Notes under the pieces: model-generated
Databases searched by the model: none
Told to the model about the DNA's origin: nothing
The model's input: the letters and a program-made list of their open reading frames with translations, nothing else
Shown here: positions 1-7,691 of the stretch, in pieces
Numbering within the stretch: position 1 is the stretch's first letter
Layout: every line of letters begins with the position of its first letter
From: Bacteroides zhangwenhongii
Lineage (GTDB): Bacteria > Bacteroidota > Bacteroidia > Bacteroidales > Bacteroidaceae
Assembly: GCF_009193325.2 (NCBI RefSeq)
Contig: NZ_CP059856.1
Span: forward strand, 3,906,001-3,970,000
Reading direction: 5' to 3'
DNA length: 64,000 nucleotides
Made by a program: the position numbers and the translations under genes

Positions 1-107
1 TTGGAAGTATCGATAGAGTCCCACGGTTCTTTATCAAGGAAACCATTACAGCTGCTCAATGTCAAGCCCAACAGGAAGCAAGGAAGTATATATCTGAACT
101 TTTTCAT
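1..107 (-). CDS. SusD-like outer-membrane lipoprotein, N-terminal fragment
   Basis: Only the first 35 codons are inside the window; the gene runs off the left edge. The minus strand starts at an ATG at 107 and reads a lysine-containing start, a hydrophobic stretch and the lipobox LSSC, followed by NGFLDKEP, which is the usual start of mature SusD-family proteins. SusD proteins are surface lipoproteins that sit as a lid on the SusC barrel and bind glycan. It lies 36 bases downstream of a complete susC, the standard susC-susD order. Glycan specificity cannot be read from this fragment. Confidence 0.9.
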   Translation of the reverse strand, partial: MKKFRYILPCFLLGLTLSSCNGFLDKEPWDSIDTS

Positions 108-143
108 ATTTGTCAATCAATTAAAGGTTCTATATAAAAGTAG

Positions 144-3100
144 TTAGAAAGAAACAGATGCGCCGAACGTGATGTTACGGGATACGGGATACACGTTATT
201 GTCATTTCCCGATCCGGAAATTTCCGGATCAAGCCCCGTATAACGGGTTAATGTCAGTAGATTCTGCCCCGAAACGAAGAAGCGCACAGAAGACATCGCC
301 GCCTTCTTGCTCCATGCGGCCGGTAAGGTGTAGCCCAATGTCACATTCTTCAGACGCAAGTATTTACCGTCTTCTATAAAACGATTTGAAACACGCCCGT
401 TCTTATTCGGGTCACCGAATACAGCACGCGGCATACTGTTGCTTGTTCCTTCGCCACGCCAACGATCGAGAACGGTCGTCATCTGGTTCTGTGCTACGGA
501 CATGGCTTCCAAAGAGGCCCGGTTTGCATTGTATATCTTGTTTCCCGCCGCCCCTTGCAGGAAGATTTCCAGATCGAAACCTTTCCAGGCAAATGAATTG
601 TTCATTGAGAAAATCCATGTCGGAGTGGGACTGCCGAGATAAGTACGGTCTTTATCATTGATGATTCCGTCGTTATTCAGGTCCTTAAACTTAATATCAC
701 CGGCAGAAGTACGGTTGTAAGGGTCATTGCCTTGCGTCTGAATGGCGTAGCGGTCTACTTCCTCCTGTGTCTGGAAAATACCGTTCGTCACATACCCGTA
801 GAAAGAACTGACCGGATGGCCGACTGCATGAATATTATTATCGAAATACATCGGGACATCCCCATTCAAGCGGATAATTTCATTCTTGTTGTAAGAAGCA
901 TTGAGAGACGTATTCCACGAAAATTCACCCACCAGATTACGGGAACTGACAGAAACCTCAAATCCCTTATTCCGCATCTTACCCGCATTGATCTTAGGAA
1001 CATTGATATCCGAATACCCGGTAGAGATAGGTACTACCATATCTACCAGCATATCGTTCGTATTCTTGATATAAGCATCCAGACTAAGATTGATCCGGCC
1101 GTCAATCATTGTCAGGTCGGCACCGACATTATATTGCTCCACCTCTTCCCAGCGAACATTCGGGTTTGGCATTACCGACGGGGCAATGGCATTTACTTGC
1201 GTACCATTGAAGTTATACTGAATAGTCTGAATGGTGGAAGCATACGCATAATTGCCCACACTCGCCTGATTACCGGTCAATCCATATCCCGCACGGAGTT
1301 TCACATCGCTCAACCAGAAACTCTTTTTAAAGAAAGGTTCCTCAGAAAGTCTCCAGGCAAGAGATACGGACGGGAAATTAGACCATCGGTTCTTTTTGCT
1401 GAAACGGGAAGAACCGTCACGCCGGATCGTAGCTGTCAACAGGTATTTATTATCGTATGTATAATTGATACGCCCTAAATAAGAGAGCAATGCCCAGTCA
1501 CTTCCATTTCCGTTCACAGTCGGTTCGAGCGTACCATTATCCAATTGCTGCGCAGTAGGACTGATGAATCCCATAATGGAACCGCCCAAATACTCATACG
1601 TGTTACTCTGTGCAGAAGAACCTACCATCACAGTCAGTTGATGTTTCTCTGCAAACGTCTTATTAAAAGTCAGAGTATTGTCCCACAATAAAGTAAGGCT
1701 TTTGTTATACTTCCGGGAAGCATACGATTCCGGTTGGGAAATCGGCTGCCAGTCATACTTGGGCGACCAGCCTTTATCATCCCAAAAGAGTGCCTGTACT
1801 CCAACAATAGTTTTGAAAGTCAGCCATTCCCACGGTTTTACTTCGGCGTAGATATTACCCAATATATTGAAACCTTTAGTAGCAGTAGAGTTGGTCATCA
1901 TCTTGCCGATAGGATTAGCAATATCTCCTACATACATCGGAAGCCCTACAGGACCTGCCCAAGAACCATCGTCATTCTTGATAGCCTGTGTGGGCAGTGC
2001 CAACATGGTATTTTTAATACTATACTCGCCCTTCTTTTTAATATCATGATTCAGCGAAAGTTTGTTTCCCATCTTCAACCAATTGTTCATCTGCGTATCC
2101 ATATTGAATTGCACCGTATAGCGCTCATATTGAGTGGTACGTACGATACCTTCCTGGTTGAAATAAGCGGCAGATACATAATAAGTCGTTTTATCATTTC
2201 CACCGGAATAGTTCAGTGAATAGTTCTGGGTAGCGGCAGTCTGAAACAATTCATCTGTCCAGTTTGTCCCTCTGCCCAATGAAGCAGGATCTTCAAACAG
2301 AGGATTCTGCGGTTGACCGTTAGCTGTCATCATTTCATTATGGAGGGAAGCAAATTGAGTAGCATCCAGCAAATCAAGTGTACGGATAGCCTTTTCGATA
2401 CCGTAAGAAGCCTTAAAGTTAAAGTGAGCGGCGTCCGATTTCCCTTTCTTTGTGGTAATAATAATGACCCCGTAAGCTCCTCGCGAACCGTAAATAGCAG
2501 TAGCGGAAGCGTCTTTCAACACGTCTACCGTCTCCACATCATCCATATTAATCATGTTCAAAGGAACATCCGTCGGTACCCCGTCGATGACAAGCAACGG
2601 ATCACTATTGTTGATGGAGCCGATACCACGTATCTTCATTGACACATTATCGCCCGGCGCACCACTGGAAATTACCTGAAGCCCGGTTGCACGTCCTTGT
2701 AAAGCTGCTCCCAAACTAGGAGAGGGTTGTTTCATCAGATCTTTGGAAGAAACGGAAGAGATAGCCCCAGTCAAGTCACTCTTCTTCATCGTACCGTAAC
2801 CGATGACAACGACTTCATCGAGCACTTCGGCATCTTCTTTCAAAGTAATAGTCAGGGACGTTTTGCCATTCACCGGAACCGTCTGAGTGGCATATCCGAT
2901 AAAAGAAACGGTTAGCATACTTTTAGGGGACACTTTCAGGGAGAAGTTACCGTCTATATCGGTAATCGTACCGTTCGTCGTACTTTCTTCTACTACACTG
3001 GCACCGATCACCGGCTCACCCGCAGTATCCACTACATGTCCTTTTATTGAAATCTGTTGTGCGAATGCACTAAGAGATAGGAACAAGCCCCACATTATTA

Positions 3101-3146
3101 ATAAGAGGCGGCGTTCAAAGCCTTTCGACTTCATACTCTGTTTCAT
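144..3146 (-). CDS. SusC-like TonB-dependent outer-membrane glycan importer
   Basis: A 1000-residue SusC-family protein. After a signal peptide ending near SAFAQQ comes a carboxypeptidase-regulatory-like beta-sandwich domain (GHVVDTAGEPVIGASV), then the DEVVVIGYGTMKKSDLTG segment leading into the plug domain, and then a long beta-barrel ending in a terminal Phe (FGASVSF). Such proteins import oligosaccharides with energy from TonB. I place the start at the ATG at 3146 (MKQSMKSKG); upstream in-frame ATGs exist, but a promoter -7 box at 3222-3229 would put the transcript start close to 3213, which rules out the longest form. It is followed by susD and preceded by a membrane regulator gene in the same orientation, so this is the end of a PUL different from the one at 5806-52371. 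Confidence 0.95.
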   Translation of the reverse strand: MKQSMKSKGFERRLLLIMWGLFLSLSAFAQQISIKGHVVDTAGEPVIGASVVEESTTNGTITDIDGNFSLKVSPKSMLTVSFIGYATQTVPVNGKTSLTITLKEDAEVLDEVVVIGYGTMKKSDLTGAISSVSSKDLMKQPSPSLGAALQGRATGLQVISSGAPGDNVSMKIRGIGSINNSDPLLVIDGVPTDVPLNMINMDDVETVDVLKDASATAIYGSRGAYGVIIITTKKGKSDAAHFNFKASYGIEKAIRTLDLLDATQFASLHNEMMTANGQPQNPLFEDPASLGRGTNWTDELFQTAATQNYSLNYSGGNDKTTYYVSAAYFNQEGIVRTTQYERYTVQFNMDTQMNNWLKMGNKLSLNHDIKKKGEYSIKNTMLALPTQAIKNDDGSWAGPVGLPMYVGDIANPIGKMMTNSTATKGFNILGNIYAEVKPWEWLTFKTIVGVQALFWDDKGWSPKYDWQPISQPESYASRKYNKSLTLLWDNTLTFNKTFAEKHQLTVMVGSSAQSNTYEYLGGSIMGFISPTAQQLDNGTLEPTVNGNGSDWALLSYLGRINYTYDNKYLLTATIRRDGSSRFSKKNRWSNFPSVSLAWRLSEEPFFKKSFWLSDVKLRAGYGLTGNQASVGNYAYASTIQTIQYNFNGTQVNAIAPSVMPNPNVRWEEVEQYNVGADLTMIDGRINLSLDAYIKNTNDMLVDMVVPISTGYSDINVPKINAGKMRNKGFEVSVSSRNLVGEFSWNTSLNASYNKNEIIRLNGDVPMYFDNNIHAVGHPVSSFYGYVTNGIFQTQEEVDRYAIQTQGNDPYNRTSAGDIKFKDLNNDGIINDKDRTYLGSPTPTWIFSMNNSFAWKGFDLEIFLQGAAGNKIYNANRASLEAMSVAQNQMTTVLDRWRGEGTSNSMPRAVFGDPNKNGRVSNRFIEDGKYLRLKNVTLGYTLPAAWSKKAAMSSVRFFVSGQNLLTLTRYTGLDPEISGSGNDNNVYPVSRNITFGASVSF

Positions 3147-3221
3147 GTACATTAATTTAAAGTTAATATTAGGGTTACTTTTGTTTTTACTCTCTGTGTC
3201 ATTGCTGAAATGACTACGAAA

Positions 3222-3229
3222 CAAAAGTA
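3222..3229 (-). promoter_or_regulatory. Bacteroides -7 promoter element for susC
   Basis: On the minus strand the sequence reads TACTTTTG, a perfect match to TAnnTTTG. It predicts a transcript start near 3213 and a leader of about 70 bases before the chosen ATG at 3146. Confidence 0.6.
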
Positions 3230-3272
3230 TCTACATTTTATACTGTTCCTTAAAGCAGATAGCAAAAATATA

Positions 3273-3305
3273 GTGATTTGCATAGTAAACAACTATATAA
3301 ATCAC
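3273..3305. promoter_or_regulatory. Dyad-symmetric site upstream of the susC promoter
   Basis: GTGATTT (3273-3279) is the reverse complement of AAATCAC (3299-3305), and inside it ATAGT (3282-3286) mirrors ACTAT (3292-3296). The site is about 50 bases upstream of the susC -7 box and just beyond the stop of the regulator gene. It could be an operator for that regulator or a transcript-end hairpin of the regulator gene. It lacks a following T-run on either strand, so I lean to an operator (inference). Confidence 0.4.
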
Positions 3306-3358
3306 TAATAATCAGATTATTAAAAAATAGCACACTAACTAAAAAAGTAGTGGTTTTC

Positions 3359-5008
3359 TTACTCTTCCACCTTCCCTATTTTCATTACTTTAGCCTCAAA
3401 TTCCTCTCTTTCCCCCAAAGCTTTGTTACGGACACGTGTCCGGTAATTATAGATGGTAGTGACAGAGTAACGAAGGAATTGCGCTATTTTAGTGCTGTCC
3501 GTAATTCCCAGACGGATGAGAGCGAAGATACGCAGCTCGGTGTTCAGTTGTTCTCCCGGTTTGGGTTGCATCGGTTCGGTAAGCAAGGCATTAAATTCAT
3601 CCACAAAATTGGGGAAGAGTTGCAGGAAAGTCACGTCGAAGTTCGCATAAAACTCTTTCAGTTCTTCATCAAGGAACTGGGAAGATTTAATAGCCTTATA
3701 TAGTTCTTCCACCCTTCCGGCAGCAGCAATCTTATTCAGGGAACGGCGGTATAAATCCATCTTATCGAGATAAGTGGAGCATTGGTCCATGTATCTCCCG
3801 ATATATTCCTCCTTGATATAGTTGGCTTCCGAAAGCGTATGATTCATTTCTTTCAGTTGCGAATTGGAATCGTGAAGTTCTTCGTTCAGTTCTTGCAGGA
3901 GCGTATTGGTATCGACCACTTCGCGGCGCGCAGCAGCTACCTTTTTCATCTGTTTATAGACAAAGAAAATGGCAGCCAACAAGAAAACGGAAAGCAGACT
4001 GATACATATCAACGAGATCTTCATTTCCCGTTGCTGACGTTCCGTCTTTAATTGATAAGCCTTGTCTATAATGGGAAAGACTTGCGAAATTTCCAAAGTA
4101 CGAAGACGGGCATTACACAGGGTAGCATCTTCTAAAGAGCATTTCAGATAATTATAGGCACGGTCAATATCTCCCTCCTCGTAGACGAGCGAAGCAAGTT
4201 TACGTAAAGATACATATTCTTTTACTGCTGATTTCAAATCGGCAATGGCCGAAAGAGCCAGATAGTGTTTTTGCCCCTGCTTATCTCCTTTCAACCGATA
4301 ACCTTCGGAAACGGTATAGGCAATCATTGCCTGTGCATGGTCATCTAAAGAAGGCTTTCTGTAATATTCCATCAGCATATCAATCGCTTCATCGTATCGG
4401 GCATGAACAATACATTTATCGGCCATAACCAATGCGTGCCCCAAAGAGTCGGAAGCATTCACTTGCAAAAGAGAATCCCGATATAAATCCGTCATCCGAT
4501 AATACTCTTTCTTTGCTTTTTCCGTAACGGCATAATCACCCATCAATCCATAAATAGTACGGTATAAATGGTAATAATAGCCATAAAGATAATCAGGGAG
4601 TGTTTTCCTATCGATTTTCCCCAGTAACTCAAGGGCTTCTTTATACATTCCGGTAGTTCCCATCACTTCCGCCATATTCATAGCGGAATCATCCAGATAA
4701 TCCTGTTTATTCAGGCGGTGTGCCAATTCCTCTTTCCTCTGAGCATATACAAAGGACGAATCCAAGTTATAAGCCCGGTATTCATCGAAAAGACGTCCGC
4801 AGAATCCATACCGCTGTTCATCGGAAGCAGCCTCAGCCAATAATCTCTTTAGATCGGTGATACGCGTTTCCTTTTCCACTCCATAAGTCCGACGGTTTTT
4901 GACGAGACCGTCAATCTCACGGAGTAACGCATCCGTACTCTTGTTATCTTTTGCACAAAGCAGGCCGGGAAAGGCGATTGCCAGAAGAATCAAAATTACT
5001 TTTTTCAT
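3359..5008 (-). CDS. Membrane-bound TPR/HTH transcriptional regulator (DUF6377-like)
   Basis: A 549-residue protein with a signal peptide (residues 1-19), a helical TPR-like region to about residue 320, one transmembrane segment (LICISLLSVFLLAAIFFVYK), a coiled-coil (residues 365-400) and a C-terminal helix-turn-helix of LuxR-like type (GITDSTKIAQFLRYSVTTIY). This order is seen in Bacteroides one-component regulators with a periplasmic sensing part and a cytoplasmic DNA-binding part, often named DUF6377 proteins; that family name is from memory. It lies directly upstream of susC/susD in the same orientation, so it probably controls that pair. A -7 box at 5031-5038 gives it its own promoter. 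The signal sensed is unknown. Confidence 0.8.
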   Translation of the reverse strand: MKKVILILLAIAFPGLLCAKDNKSTDALLREIDGLVKNRRTYGVEKETRITDLKRLLAEAASDEQRYGFCGRLFDEYRAYNLDSSFVYAQRKEELAHRLNKQDYLDDSAMNMAEVMGTTGMYKEALELLGKIDRKTLPDYLYGYYYHLYRTIYGLMGDYAVTEKAKKEYYRMTDLYRDSLLQVNASDSLGHALVMADKCIVHARYDEAIDMLMEYYRKPSLDDHAQAMIAYTVSEGYRLKGDKQGQKHYLALSAIADLKSAVKEYVSLRKLASLVYEEGDIDRAYNYLKCSLEDATLCNARLRTLEISQVFPIIDKAYQLKTERQQREMKISLICISLLSVFLLAAIFFVYKQMKKVAAARREVVDTNTLLQELNEELHDSNSQLKEMNHTLSEANYIKEEYIGRYMDQCSTYLDKMDLYRRSLNKIAAAGRVEELYKAIKSSQFLDEELKEFYANFDVTFLQLFPNFVDEFNALLTEPMQPKPGEQLNTELRIFALIRLGITDSTKIAQFLRYSVTTIYNYRTRVRNKALGEREEFEAKVMKIGKVEE

Positions 5009-5030
5009 AGTGCCGTATGTATTATAGTTG

Positions 5031-5038
5031 CAAAGATA
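5031..5038 (-). promoter_or_regulatory. -7 promoter element of the membrane regulator gene
   Basis: The minus strand reads TATCTTTG, matching TAnnTTTG, 23 bases before the ATG at 5008. The predicted leader is very short. Confidence 0.55.
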
Positions 5039-5344
5039 AAAGTCTTTCAGAAACTTCCGGCTTTCAGGAGAAAATTATTGCAGGCGGGAAGAACAATCTT
5101 TATTAAAAAGAGGGAACAAAAACAGATTTATTATAAACATTATTCGGCTAATGACATAAAAAAGTACGAAGGTTTATATTCATCACTCTGGTGCGTCAAC
5201 ACTCCAACTTTCTTTCCCTTTCTTTGTTCTTTCTGCGGGAATATGCTACTTTTACATTATCTCATGAATATGAGAACTAAAGAAAGGAACAAATTATGGA
5301 AGAAGTCATATAGAAATTTATGACAAGCACCCATTAAACAACCG

Positions 5345-5564
5345 TTGTACAACTGTTATACTTCCATTGTCCCATAACCATTTGTACATTAACGTGCCGA
5401 TATTGTTAACTTCCTACGGCCGTGGTGACTTCTTCCCACAGCCGTGACGAGTTCCTACCACAGCCGTGGGAAGATCTTGTCACGGCCGTGACGAACTAAA
5501 GATACCGGTACTTTAGTGGAATTATACCGGCATCCCAACATAAGTATACCAGCTACTCTCCCCA
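5345..5564. repeat. 22-bp-phased array of short palindromes
   Basis: The word GCCGTG occurs at 5419, 5441, 5463 and 5485, exactly 22 bases apart each time. Each lies in a small palindrome: ACGGCCGT at 5416-5423, two imperfect CACAGCCGTG copies, and the perfect GTCACGGCCGTGAC at 5480-5493. The phasing continues downstream with TACCGG at 5503 and 5525 and TACCAG at 5547, again 22 bases apart. Upstream, TTGT starts at 5345 and 5367, also 22 apart, with the palindrome GTTGTACAAC at 5344-5353. No protein reads through it convincingly. A second array with the same spacing and unrelated sequence is at 25411-25530. Function unknown; it could be a row of protein-binding sites or a folded RNA. Confidence 0.7.
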
Positions 5565-5805
5565 TAAAGTCCCACTTGATTAATCTTAAAACAAGGCATT
5601 TGACAAGAAATCAAGGCTGACAATAAAAATGCATATCTTTTACTTTCAACCTATTATCAGCATCTATTGTCATGCGGTATAAAATTGGTATTCAACCACT
5701 TAAATATCATCCTGACAGATTGACAATAAAAAGAGCACAAATCGTTAAGTATAAGAACTTCCAGAGTGCATTTCAACATAAACTAACCTTTATAATTACA
5801 TAATC
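5565..5805. other. Gene-free AT-rich stretch, no recognised element
   Basis: This stretch joins the palindrome array to the end of the second PUL operon. The word GACAATAAAAA occurs twice (about 5619 and 5721). I see no convincing gene, terminator or promoter in it. Confidence 0.4.
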
Positions 5806-7674
5806 TTATTTCGAGACGCAGATCAATGGAGAATAACCGGCCTCATCTCCCTCTACAGACACCAAACGATAATATTGTGTCTTTGTATCGTCTCTGCCTG
5901 TATCTTTATAATTGTTTGCCGAAGCAGATACCACTGCAATCTCCTTCCAATTCCATAAATCCGTAGAGTGCAGAATCCGTACATTTCCCCCTGATACTGT
6001 ACTTCTCCATGATATGCTTACTTCCTGTCCCCGTGTCTCAAAACGGGCAGTAATGTCCTCCGGAGCAGATATTCGACGGGCCTTACACCACAAGGCACGA
6101 CCTATCATTGGCAAATTCCCCGACAGTCTCCCTTTATTGATTTCCAGTACCTTTTCATACCAGTCTTTTCGGATATCAGTCAGTTGCATATGGTCATCGC
6201 GTACATAATTATCCATATATTTACCTTCGTAAACGCCATTAATACGTCCCGGGAAACGTCCCTGTCCATCCCTCGTGCAAAATACGATATCAAACATTGT
6301 ATTAGCCAGTTGCTCTATTATTTCATCAATATACGGGTGACGACCACTCAAATAGATATTATAAATTACATTAGCCACCAGCGAAGCATGATTCAAGTCT
6401 TCTGCATGTTTCACCTTATCGGCTACTTTAGAATAACGCCATTGCAGACAGGTAGTACCGGATTCAGAAGTCTTAGTCCAGGAATCCTTGATAAAAAATT
6501 CCAGATTATCACGTACCACCCGGTCATATAAGTCAGCCCTTGAAGTATTTCCCAGTATCTCATGACATTGCGCCATATACGTTAATCCGTCACAAGCCAT
6601 CAGAGCCTGATTCCAGGCAATAGGTTCAATTAAAGCAGTACTGCTCCTGCGATAGAAAACCTGGTCTCCCGGATGAACAAATCTTGTCAGCCAAGTATCA
6701 TAAATCTCATCACACATACGCAGATATGTTTCCGCACGTTTTTTGTAAGTTGTACCATAATAATAACGATCGTTGGCGGCCACTCTCTGATCCCAGATAG
6801 AAGGAGTTTGCAGAATAAGTCGTGCACAATAGGCAATACGTGCCAACACGGCCCCCTGTTCCACTGCCCCGTCAATTTTCTCTTCATCCGCTCCGGTAGA
6901 CGGCCAGATATCATTCGGCTCACCCGTCCACCCCACTATACGAAAATCTCCACCGGGTTGTCCGTTACGGGTATAAAGCGCAGCATCGGCATACTCAATC
7001 ACCCGGTTCAGGAATGTCAGGTCATAAGTCAGTTCAAACAATCGTGTGCAAGCTCCCATACTCTTGCCTAAAGTACGGAATACCCACGTATTATCATATT
7101 GGGGAGTAACCGGTACTTGCAAGGCAGAATTATATATCATATACCCCTTGAAGGCATCAAGTTCTTCCTTAGTCAACATCCCTTTCGCCGACAGTACCAA
7201 TCTGCTTGCCGCCTTGATACCATCATCATAATTATAGCGTTTATAAAACCGTTCTTTGTCTTTCCCATTCGAAGACGCTGCAATTTGAAGCCGGTCATTC
7301 TCTATCTTGAACTTCCGCACATCATCATTATTATAATAAAGCAGATCACCTTTTGTCTCGTAACTACCCGTATGCTCTATTTGCAAACGGTCGCCTCCGG
7401 CCGAATATATATCCTGCCGATAGGTGAAGTCGCTGTTAAAGGTCAAATGACGTTCTTGTCCGTTTTCCAGGTCATCAGTATCTTCTTCTATCCATATACC
7501 ATCCACCGGATTCACAGCAGGAGCCACCGGTTTGACAAACAACGGTGGTTCTTCCATCTTCTCATCATCGCTACACGAACATAATAAGAATCCGCCCAGC
7601 AATATAGCTCCAAGATTGAAACACATAGTCTTACAGTTCACTCTATCAAAAAGAGAAATCGAAAATATTTTCAT
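5806..7674 (-). CDS. PUL lipoprotein with predicted (alpha/alpha)-toroid enzyme fold, unassigned
   Basis: A 622-residue lipoprotein with lipobox LLCSC near residue 35. Residues ~55-150 look like a small beta-barrel (GIWIEEDTDDLEN to ERFYKRYN). Residues ~155-530 are helical and rich in Trp, Tyr and acidic residues (DNTWVFRTLGKSMGACTRLFEL, split here only for description; NDIWPSTGADEEKIDGAVEQ), in the style of six-hairpin glycosidases and epimerases. The C-terminal ~85 residues resemble a fibronectin-III-like domain (VSISWRST, YYRLVSVEG). I do not recognise a CAZy family. The ATG at 7674 is preferred to a TTG two codons earlier. It is the last gene of the susC-led operon, 17 bases after the GH31 gene, so it probably acts at the cell surface on the same glycan. 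Confidence 0.6.
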   Translation of the reverse strand: MKIFSISLFDRVNCKTMCFNLGAILLGGFLLCSCSDDEKMEEPPLFVKPVAPAVNPVDGIWIEEDTDDLENGQERHLTFNSDFTYRQDIYSAGGDRLQIEHTGSYETKGDLLYYNNDDVRKFKIENDRLQIAASSNGKDKERFYKRYNYDDGIKAASRLVLSAKGMLTKEELDAFKGYMIYNSALQVPVTPQYDNTWVFRTLGKSMGACTRLFELTYDLTFLNRVIEYADAALYTRNGQPGGDFRIVGWTGEPNDIWPSTGADEEKIDGAVEQGAVLARIAYCARLILQTPSIWDQRVAANDRYYYGTTYKKRAETYLRMCDEIYDTWLTRFVHPGDQVFYRRSSTALIEPIAWNQALMACDGLTYMAQCHEILGNTSRADLYDRVVRDNLEFFIKDSWTKTSESGTTCLQWRYSKVADKVKHAEDLNHASLVANVIYNIYLSGRHPYIDEIIEQLANTMFDIVFCTRDGQGRFPGRINGVYEGKYMDNYVRDDHMQLTDIRKDWYEKVLEINKGRLSGNLPMIGRALWCKARRISAPEDITARFETRGQEVSISWRSTVSGGNVRILHSTDLWNWKEIAVVSASANNYKDTGRDDTKTQYYRLVSVEGDEAGYSPLICVSK

Positions 7675-7691
7675 AATCAAAATGTCTTCAT

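Noticed and set aside
732..1478. Long open frames antisense to susC (and similar ones opposite the GH genes)
   Set aside because: They are codon-bias shadows of clear genes; their translations show no domains or signal peptides.
5078..5323. 81-residue plus-strand ORF in the gap upstream of the membrane regulator gene
   Set aside because: Low-complexity AT-rich translation, no family resemblance, no promoter in its own orientation.
5411..5498. Possible CRISPR array or integron attC sites
   Set aside because: The 22-bp step has no separate spacers, repeats are too short and variable, and no cas or integrase gene is near.
5503..5510. Palindromic TACCGGTA as a restriction-modification or phage attachment site
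   Set aside because: It is one unit of the 22-bp-phased array and no integrase or methylase gene is nearby.
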